DNA from: Pinus tabuliformis
Lineage: Eukaryota; Streptophyta; Pinopsida; Pinales; Pinaceae
Assembly: GCA_031772625.1 (NCBI GenBank)
Contig: CM062815.1
Coordinates: 607,337,980-607,401,979 of the forward strand
Length of the DNA: 64,000 nt
Direction: 5' to 3'
Position numbers and translations under genes: made by a program. Shown here piece after piece: positions 57,013 through 64,000 of the stretch. How positions within the stretch are numbered: position 1 is the first letter of the stretch; every line of letters begins with the position of its first letter. Below the pieces are notes generated by a model. It was not told the DNA's origin, ran no database searches, and worked only from the letters and a program-made list of their open reading frames with translations.

Positions 57013-60000
57013 TTACTGATTCTGGCCTGACAGAACTGTTTGTGTCAAATTTCTCCAGGCATCCTGTGTGGGCAGTTGGTGTGCTAGGATTGCACCCAGA
57101 GTTTCATCTGCTTCTGTAAATTTGAAGAAGTTAGGTGGTGTGTCAAACAGATGGTCCACTTCATTCATTAGGAAAAACAGGTTTTCCACCCTGTCATACA
57201 TACTCTGCCCTGTGGCTGGCCCTGGCTCTGCTGAAGTGCTGGGTGGTTGTGCAATTTCTGCCACTGCATGGGCATCAATCCTCTTGTTATAATTGTCCAG
57301 GGTGAGCAGTCTTCCTACACTGCTTAAGATGCTGGGGAGGCCTCTGTTCTGCAGAGACACGAATTTTTCCAGGAATCTATTGATCTCAGTTTGCATATCC
57401 TGGGTCCTCCTCTCCAATGTTCCAACTAAGTTCCTTAATGTAACGACTCTCTTTGCTACAGCAATTGCTTCTGTCCTGTTAGTGATTCCCATGACAGCTA
57501 ATTGAGAGCTAGTCTTATAGTTCAGAGTGTTGATTATCCTTGTAGCAGCTTCTGGCATGTGTCCAAGGCTCGCCCTGGCTCTCTGTATTTCTTTATTTGC
57601 TTTAGTGATGAGCACCATTTGCTCATCCATGGTCTCAATATATTGCCACTGTTTGGCAATGGACCTTCCAATGTTGCTCCATAGCACTGCTTTCATTTCA
57701 GCTGTCACCTTTTCTAGTGCAAGCTCCTTCTCTAGTTCAGCAATTCTCCTCTTAAGAGCTTTTACCTCTCTGTCCTTGGCTGCCTCATTCTGTTTGCTCT
57801 TGTCAAACCTTTCATTTACCTTAGTCAAGGTTTTCTTAAGCTCATCCAGCTCTTTGATTTGAGATTCCATGGCTTGGATCTCAGCTTGCAGCTTTTGCAT
57901 GTCTAAGCTAGCAGCCTGTTCTGATGTTGTAGTTGTTGCTGCTGTGGATGGTGCTGTAGCTTCTGTTTGCTGAGGGGGAGGAGTAGTCTTTGGAGGGATT
58001 TCCTCAAGATTTATTATGACAGGAGGAGGCTGGGAGGGTTGGCCCTCTTCTCTTTGCTTCAGTGTTTCCTGTAGTGCTGCCTTTGCAGCTTCAGTTTGTC
58101 CCAGCTGGTCTTGAGTCCTAACCAGCTCTTTGTATAGGGATACCAGCAGATCTGTAGCATCTTTCTCTTGCCTTTGCTGGGCAACTTCATCTGTCTGTGG
58201 GTGGATGGTGGCCGGGAGTTTGATTTTCTTTCTTAGGGCTGCCATGTCTGCATCCCTTATCTTCAGGAGCTCTTGAATGCCTTTGACATCTTTAGGGTCA
58301 TGCCCTATCTCTATGATTACCTCTTCCAAGGACTTGATCCTATTGTCCTTGGCTTGTGATGAAGCTCTTTCTAACTCCAGCTGAGAAGCTGTGTTGTCCA
58401 GGCTGCTCTTTAATTTATAATTCTCCAATGTCTCATCTGCCAGGGAGGCATACACCATTTCACCAGTCTGCTTATGTAGTTCAATCTTGTCCATGGGGTG
58501 TATGTCTTTGGCAAGAACCTCCATGTTGGTTCTCAGATAGTCTGAGGTGGACTGAGGCTGCAAAGTTGTAGGCATGAAGTGGCTCATTATCATTTTGCCT
58601 TCGCTCACATCGAAAGCAGACATGAGTCTTTGCTGGTTGCTAGGAGCTAGGTTCAACAAGTGATCGTACAGCTGCACTTTTATTGGATCACTCCTCCTTT
58701 TTATGTCAATGAATTGCTGTTTTATACTTGACTGCCCCTTTCTTGTTTGACCGGAGGAGCTGACCTCTCCTCCCATTGTCATGTCATGTCCTCGCTGGGA
58801 TGAGCTGGCCGAAAGTTCTCCACTAGGTGGGCCCATGCCCATGGCTTGCCTTACTGCAATGTCCTCCTCTTGGGAGTCATTCAGTCTCTGTCTCTTCTCA
58901 CCCCTGATGAAAGATGAGGTGTGGGGGGTCTCTCTCTCCCTTTTCCTTGTCACATCCTCCTTTTGTGGTGTTTGGAGGACTGATGTGTCAATATTGGTAT
59001 CTGTCCTGGGAGGCACATTTGTTTGAGGCTGCTGCTCAGTATTGCCAGGTTGATCTGCCCCCTTTTCCTGCTGCAAGGGCTGTTCACTGGACTGTGCCTT
59101 TTCTTGTTGCTGTCCCAGTTCTTGCTGTTCCATTTCCTCTTGCTGCTGTAGCAAGGTGTCCACTTGTTCCTCTGTCAATACAGGTGGCTGTTCCACCTGT
59201 TTACCTTTGTCTTTGCTTGCTGCCTGGGATGTCTTCTCAGTGGTTTGCTGCTGTGCTGCTGAAGATCCAGCAGCTGTCCCACTTTGCTTTCTGTAGGAGT
59301 GGGGCACCTGTGCACAAGTTTCCAAGTCAGTTTCCTTTTGTACATTCCTGGCTTCTTTCTCAAGCAGTTCTACCTCAGTGAGTTGTTCTATTAGTGTACC
59401 CTCTTCCCAATCTAGTGCATTGGCATACTTTTCTATTTCCGGTTGTCTTTTATGTGCATAGTTGCCCAGTCTGTATCTAATTCTCCTGAGGGAAATACTA
59501 TGATTGGGGTCATAAGGAATCCACTCAAAACTGGTCTGCAATCTGAGGCCTTCCAGCATGCTGTGTGCCTCTTTCCATCCTTCCTCTTTCTTGTTATACA
59601 GGAAGGAACCTAGCTGACTTCTTACCTTCAATTGTGACTTCTTGTTTCTACTCTGAAAGTGAAGGTAATCTGAGTTCCCAAACTGCCTGAAATACTCCAG
59701 GGCAAAAAGCCTCATGGGGACATACCTTGGCAATCTAAATGGGTTCAATTCACAGCCATATATCCTAATGACTGTGTGGTTCTGGTAGAAGTACCAGTTG
59801 CCAATGTTGTAGGATTTGTTCAGATGTAGAATCCTCCTCATTTCATCGGTTAATCTAGGAGGAGGAGTACCTTGCAGAACTGTTAGGGCCGGATGAACAA
59901 ATAGATCAATGAACTCACAGTATGTATAGGGTGATACTGAGGTAAAATGAAACACAGAGGTCCAGAAAACAACTGATCTTGGGCTTCCTTGGGCATTGAG

Positions 60001-60780
60001 TGGCCTCAAAGGAACTGAGAAGGTAGCTGGCTGATAGAAAAGAAATAAATGATAGATATATGAGGAGTACCTAAACAGCCTCTCCCTTTTCAAATTCATG
60101 AACTGATCATGGATTTTCTCTGCTATGTAAGTTGCATAATCATATTGCACAGCTGGAGGCTTACCAGGGGCAAACATGGACAGCATTGCCATTATACTTT
60201 CATCTACATCTTCCAGCCCCCTGAACCCTAGGACATAGCTAATTAGGTCCACCAGCATTCTGCCCAACTCATTCAGACAATGGTACCCAATAGGAGGGGT
60301 TCTGACTGTTTCAGAGCCTGATATGACGAACAGTTGGTTGATTTTGATAATCTGGTCACTGGACAGCTTGATCCCTGTGTTAATCAGATTCTGCATGGAC
60401 AGAGGGGTCAATTTCTTGGCTGTATTGAAGTGCAGCATCTGGTTTATGCTCTCTGGGGTGATCTGGAACAGGACTAGGCCTGTGGGGCTTATGACTGCCC
60501 TTTGGCTGGGGTCATAGCATTCCTGGCAGCTGTAAATGAGCTCTGGCATTGGATTGACTTGGGGAAGGTTGTATATGGGCAAATTTGACTCCCAAATCCC
60601 CAAGATATCTGCTCCACTATGGTGCTGGGCTCTTAGTTCATTCAGCATTAACACATTATACTTGGTTCCCATAGGAAACCAATCCAGCATTTGGTAGTCC
60701 ATGTCTCCCAGGGCTTTCCATGCTAGTTCTTGGTGAGGTGCATTGATGGGCTTAATGTTTAGTGCAATAGGGGTCTCCAT
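57013..60780 (-). CDS. LTR-encoded 1,255-aa protein (LTR4), function unknown
   Basis: Second intact copy of the LTR gene, same length as in LTR1. By eye it differs at two residues: Ala for Asp in the EKDxTDLL segment (about residue 876) and Ala for Thr in the EKGxDQPG segment (about 575). Domain layout is as in LTR1: N-terminal unknown domain, Q/E-rich middle, basic patch and two coiled coils. LTR4 is the outer 5' LTR of the array, so a transcript starting at its promoter would carry this copy ahead of gag-pol copy 3. Confidence 0.85.
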   Translation of the reverse strand: METPIALNIKPINAPHQELAWKALGDMDYQMLDWFPMGTKYNVLMLNELRAQHHSGADILGIWESNLPIYNLPQVNPMPELIYSCQECYDPSQRAVISPTGLVLFQITPESINQMLHFNTAKKLTPLSMQNLINTGIKLSSDQIIKINQLFVISGSETVRTPPIGYHCLNELGRMLVDLISYVLGFRGLEDVDESIMAMLSMFAPGKPPAVQYDYATYIAEKIHDQFMNLKRERLFRYSSYIYHLFLFYQPATFSVPLRPLNAQGSPRSVVFWTSVFHFTSVSPYTYCEFIDLFVHPALTVLQGTPPPRLTDEMRRILHLNKSYNIGNWYFYQNHTVIRIYGCELNPFRLPRYVPMRLFALEYFRQFGNSDYLHFQSRNKKSQLKVRSQLGSFLYNKKEEGWKEAHSMLEGLRLQTSFEWIPYDPNHSISLRRIRYRLGNYAHKRQPEIEKYANALDWEEGTLIEQLTEVELLEKEARNVQKETDLETCAQVPHSYRKQSGTAAGSSAAQQQTTEKTSQAASKDKGKQVEQPPVLTEEQVDTLLQQQEEMEQQELGQQQEKAQSSEQPLQQEKGADQPGNTEQQPQTNVPPRTDTNIDTSVLQTPQKEDVTRKRERETPHTSSFIRGEKRQRLNDSQEEDIAVRQAMGMGPPSGELSASSSQRGHDMTMGGEVSSSGQTRKGQSSIKQQFIDIKRRSDPIKVQLYDHLLNLAPSNQQRLMSAFDVSEGKMIMSHFMPTTLQPQSTSDYLRTNMEVLAKDIHPMDKIELHKQTGEMVYASLADETLENYKLKSSLDNTASQLELERASSQAKDNRIKSLEEVIIEIGHDPKDVKGIQELLKIRDADMAALRKKIKLPATIHPQTDEVAQQRQEKDATDLLVSLYKELVRTQDQLGQTEAAKAALQETLKQREEGQPSQPPPVIINLEEIPPKTTPPPQQTEATAPSTAATTTTSEQAASLDMQKLQAEIQAMESQIKELDELKKTLTKVNERFDKSKQNEAAKDREVKALKRRIAELEKELALEKVTAEMKAVLWSNIGRSIAKQWQYIETMDEQMVLITKANKEIQRARASLGHMPEAATRIINTLNYKTSSQLAVMGITNRTEAIAVAKRVVTLRNLVGTLERRTQDMQTEINRFLEKFVSLQNRGLPSILSSVGRLLTLDNYNKRIDAHAVAEIAQPPSTSAEPGPATGQSMYDRVENLFFLMNEVDHLFDTPPNFFKFTEADETLGAILAHQLPTQDAWRNLTQTVLSGQNQ

Positions 60781-61376
60781 AGCTGTTCAAGTTACTAGAA
60801 TTGCAAATAGACAGGTGGAATGGTGAAAACACAGTCTGGAGGCAATCTTCTATGGATATAGTTTGAGGTTTTGAATGTTGAAGGGGAATTCTCTCAGTAG
60901 CAATTGAAATACTACTGGATTCTAGCGATAGAACCTCTCTGTGGTGTGACTGAACTCTCTAACAGGGTGGAATATGTCTATTAGCAATTTCTGCCGGGAA
61001 AACGCAGAATTACAGAGGTTTAATGAGAATTGCAGGTTTTTAGAGCTCTGCCAGCGTTTCTTGGCCCTCACAGTGACAATGCTGGATGAATGAAAGGGAA
61101 TCAACGGTGTAAATCTAGTCTTTATGGTCCCATTATCCCTGTGAGCAATTTTGAGCTTAATGAAGGTCGTATGGAGGGCGAAATGGTCTAAATACCTGTA
61201 ATTCGACGAGCAGAGGTTGAAACACAGGTGCACAGGTGGTTTTTGAGGAGGTCGCCCGGGCAAATCAACTGGTTGGCGAAAATTCGAGCTCAAACGGTCA
61301 AGCAGAGCGCTCAGTAAAAACACAGTGTAAATGGTAAAAATACGGGAAAATTTGGTAAATATGGCTCATTTTACCA

Positions 61377-61413
61377 TTTGGCACTTTTTTCTGCTGACGT
61401 CAGCATGACGTCA
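61377..61413 (-). promoter_or_regulatory. Candidate LTR4 promoter element
   Basis: Paired TGACGTCA sites (61395-61402 and 61406-61413) are intact. The E2F-like site reads TTTGGCAC, having lost its CG. Confidence 0.5.
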
Positions 61414-62798
61414 TTGGTGGGTCATGGTGAGGTGGCAACCCAGTCAGCAGTGAGGTGGGCCAATAATATAAGCGGGTACGGGCAAGCAACGACGTGGCGG
61501 TGAATTAACGGCAGGTAGGTGGCGGTTTAACGTGCAGCGGTCACGGTTAAGGCCTTAACCGTTGCAGTCTCCCGGGGCGGTTAAGGTACGGCACGGAGGA
61601 TGTCAGAGCGGGCTCCGAGATAGTTTAACGCCCGACGCGTGGAGGAGGCGTGACAAGGCGCAACGTCACTTCCCCGGAAGTTAACGTGCGGTCACGGGAG
61701 GCGCTCCGATATTGCTGTAGGCCGTCGGATCTGGTGGGCTTGATCCGACGGCTGGCGGAGGGGTAACATGCGCCTTTGATATTATGGGCGGAAAAATCAA
61801 AATTTGTGGGTTTTATGTGGGTTTTTTCAAATGTTTTGATTAAACCACAATGCGGTAGGATTGGGAAACGTGCCAGAGGCGGGCATTTGACCTTTGCAAA
61901 GGTTTTATAGGCAAAATGGGTTCGGAAAGTGGGTTTTAGCAATGCAGAGGTGATTTGAAGGCAAATTGTCTTGCAGCAAAAGGGAAATGGGTGGAAAAGG
62001 TTCACCAAAGTGGCCAGATGCCATTTGGCCCCTTTTTTGAAAAATACACGGCTATTATGCCTAGGGGAGGGAATATACATAAGATTTGGGGTTTTATACA
62101 CCTTAGTGTTAATACTATTAGGGGTAGGGGTAAGATAAGGGATGTTATATAGTAGAATTAGGAGTTAATATGAATGAAGGAGGGGGATTTAGAAAGGGAG
62201 TGTTAGTGATGGAGTAGAGAGGGAAAGAGAGGAAGTTAGTGATGCTTTTTGTTGTAATTTCATGAACTTCACCACTTTGCTTGCTGACAGATCGATTGCC
62301 TTGGCAAGAGACCTATGAATACTTGTGTAATGGTGATCATATTCTTTCTGCAACCACAACTGCCTACCCAACTATTTTGCCTAGCATTTTTTGTTTCTTC
62401 TTGAAGGGGCACTTGAACTTGCAACCCTCAATTGCCTTTTCTTTTCTTTGGCTTTTTCCTCTTTTTCTCTATCTACTTCTACCCTTATGTCCTCCAAGGT
62501 CCCAGATTAAACTTTTGGGAACCTTTGCTTCTCTACCTAAGCTACTTGTCTGCCAAGATTAAGCTGTTTGGACAGACCTCTTTCTCTATTCTACAACTCA
62601 AAATTGAAACATGGCATGATCCAGATTAAACTGTTGAATCATCCACAAAAATTGAAATAAGGTCCTCAATACTTGAAACACTTACCCAGCTCTTGCTTTC
62701 TAGGAAATATGGGATCTTTGGGATACCAAAGCAGAGCATATTTGGCTTTTCTCTTGCCAATCATGAAATATGAAACCTATTACTATAGGTATCCAACA

Positions 62799-62803
62799 CA
62801 TTT
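62799..62803 (+). repeat. 5-bp target site duplication of LTR array (right)
   Basis: CATTT directly after the last LTR base, matching 11134-11138. Confidence 0.88.
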
Positions 62804-62876
62804 TTCCTATATACCATGGAGATTCGCCCATTTATTATATTTATAAATTTAGGGGGGGTTCTTAAAATTTTCCCTG
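62804..62876. mobile_element. Non-autonomous hAT-like transposon, right part
   Basis: The remaining 73 bp of the element interrupted at 11138. It contains GATTCGCCC (62821), a subterminal-type motif also found in the left part, and ends TAAAATTTTCCCTG, the inverted partner of the left terminus. Confidence 0.65.
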
Positions 62877-62884
62877 ATGTGGTG
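62877..62884 (+). repeat. 8-bp target site duplication of hAT-like element (right)
   Basis: ATGTGGTG, identical to 9989-9996. Confidence 0.65.
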
Positions 62885-63060
62885 TTGTGTACATGGGGTA
62901 CATGTGGTTTTGCATGCATGTGGTGGTGTGTACATGTTGTGCAGGTGGTGCTATGTACATGTGGTGATGTGTACACATTTCATAGATGATGCTATGTGCA
63001 TGAGGTGTTGTGTTCATGTCATGGATGTCATGCTATGTACATGTGGTATTGTGTTATGGG
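62877..63060 (+). repeat. TG/CA-rich minisatellite, right part
   Basis: Continuation of the left repeat: GTGGTGTTGTGTACATG, GTGGTGCTATGTACATG and similar degenerate units. It supports the reading that a single repeat locus was split by the insertions. Confidence 0.72.
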
Positions 63061-63128
63061 TATTATGTAGTCATTGTATCATGACATGCGTATTCATGGT
63101 ATTATATAGTGTGTATGAATAAGTGTTG

Positions 63129-63407
63129 TGCTGTACACTGGGTGTATCTATATGTGTCATGTTATACACTGGGTGTATCTGTATGTGTCATGTTATACAC
63201 TGGGTGTAGGTGTATGTGTCATGTTGTACACTCAGTGTGGGTGTATGTGTTGTGTTGTACACCAAGTGTAGGTGTACATGTCGTGTTGTACAACAAGTAT
63301 AGGTGTATGTGTTGTGTTGTACATTGGGTGTAGGTATATGTGTTTTGTTGTACACTTGGTATAGGCGTATGTGTTTTGTTGCATATTGTGTATTTGTATG
63401 TGTTTTA
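63129..63407 (+). repeat. 31-bp minisatellite, about nine units
   Basis: Units begin TGTTGTACACtgGGTGTAGG or a close variant and end with ATGTGTYR. They start at 63129, 63160, 63191, 63222, 63253, 63284, 63315, 63346 and 63377, so the period is exactly 31 bp throughout. Open frames crossing it are repeat artefacts. Confidence 0.9.
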
Positions 63408-64000
63408 TTGTGTGATGGGAAAATGTGTATGGGACTCTCTATGCCCTTATTATTTCTATTGAGGGTTGAGGCGGTGTTGACGGTGTTGGACCAGCTAATA
63501 TTCTAGGGGTCTCCCTGATATGTGGTCCCAATTAGAACTCACACTGTTTGGGATAGGAATCCCATTTAGAATATCATTTGGTTTCTAGTTTCTTAAATAT
63601 TTTCCTTGGCTCTAATTATCAACAAGAGAGAGGAGTGAAAATGTGCCTTAAAAAATAATGTAAGTGTGCATGGTGAGTGTTCGGTTGTAGGTGTGTCAAG
63701 GTTCTTCTACTGTGGAGGGCAATAGAAGGTGAGCCTCTTAAAGAGAGGTAATAATACCATCCTGGAAGAGACACACATGAACATAAATGGTCTACCTAAC
63801 ATGCAGTGGAGTAGTCTAAAAATATGCAGTGATCATTGCAACCAATACAACACCTTCTCAATATGATAGCACTAAAATAACCAAAATAGTTCCACTACTT
63901 TAGCACAAGTGGAAAAAAAACATGAATCATAAACATTCACATAATACTCTCAAGAATTCATAATCCATGCATGAATAATGTGTTGGCCATCAGACTTCAT
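63408..64000. other. Unannotated tail
   Basis: AT-rich sequence with no repeat, RNA gene or coding motif that I can recognise. Confidence 0.6.

Larger units (their letters stand above)
11139..62798 (-). mobile_element. Giant Tat-type Ty3/gypsy LTR retrotransposon array
   Basis: All copies are on the minus strand and arranged LTR1-int1-LTR2-int2-LTR3-(gap)-int3-LTR4. One CATTT duplication brackets the whole 51.7 kb, so it occupies a single insertion site. LTRs are about 7.06 kb (7064, 7033, interrupted, 7061) and internal regions about 6.77 kb (6773, 6766, 6775). A single LTR-int-LTR element would be about 20.9 kb. Assignment to the Tat branch rests on non-chromodomain integrase, a second plant-type RNase H and a tRNA-Arg-like primer site. 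Extra LTR-int units could arise from unequal exchange between LTRs or from ectopic recombination with another copy; the variant pattern favours the latter. Confidence 0.9.
55738..62798 (-). mobile_element. LTR4 (7061 bp, 5'-most LTR), coding
   Basis: Starts TGTTAACACC and ends ATCCAACA at 62798, directly followed by the CATTT duplication and hAT-like sequence. This edge defines the LTR length: internal-region sequence follows the same point in LTR1, LTR2 and LTR3'. Nearly identical to LTR1. Confidence 0.92.

Noticed and set aside
11139..62798. Simple tandem (segmental) duplication of a 13.8-kb unit
   Set aside because: The array begins and ends exactly at LTR termini with a matching 5-bp duplication, and the unequal first/last content (extra LTR) fits LTR-int-LTR logic. 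A segmental duplication would have arbitrary ends.

Overview
The window is land-plant nuclear DNA dominated by nested transposable elements. I see no cellular protein-coding gene, rRNA, tRNA gene or CRISPR array. The retroelement lineage (Ty3/gypsy of the Tat type, with a second plant/archaeal-type RNase H and a tRNA-Arg-like primer site) and the nested repeats point to a plant with a large genome. A gymnosperm or another non-angiosperm is possible, but I cannot establish the species from the sequence.

Layout. Bases 1-3810 are non-coding, with a degenerate interspersed TTGCACAAT repeat and a faint Copia-like trace. Bases 3811-7567 hold two old ~1.85-kb LTRs placed head to head (3811-5695 on -, 5747-7567 on +); the right one is followed by a tRNA-Met-type primer site. 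Bases 7582-9831 are non-coding. At 9832 a TG/CA-rich minisatellite begins. It is interrupted by a non-autonomous hAT-like transposon (9997-11138 plus 62804-62876; 8-bp target duplication ATGTGGTG) and resumes at 62877. A clean 31-bp minisatellite lies at 63129-63407.

Inside the hAT-like element sits the main object: a 51.7-kb array of one giant LTR retrotransposon, all on the minus strand (11139-62798), bounded on both sides by a single 5-bp target duplication, CATTT. The order is LTR1 - internal 1 - LTR2 - internal 2 - LTR3 (cut by a 100-N gap) - internal 3 - LTR4. Each LTR is about 7.06 kb, begins TGTT and ends AACA on either strand, and contains its own 1,255-codon ORF, intact in LTR1 and LTR4. 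Each internal region is about 6.77 kb and encodes one fused Gag-Pol. It is intact only in copy 1 (18463-24363), with domain order Gag, protease, plant-type RNase H, reverse transcriptase, degenerate Ty3-type RNase H, integrase.

The genes form one retrotransposition machine. Gag would build the particle, protease cleave the polyprotein, RT with the extra RNase H copy RNA to DNA from a tRNA-Arg-like primer, and DD35E integrase insert the product with a 5-bp duplication. The LTR-encoded protein (N-terminal unknown domain, Q/E-rich linker, basic patch, two coiled coils) has no function I can assign. The outer LTRs are nearly identical to each other, while the inner LTRs carry a different set of variants. 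The array is therefore a mosaic rather than a plain duplication. Sequence next to the N gap is noisy, and several frameshifts are homopolymer changes, so part of the apparent decay may be consensus error.
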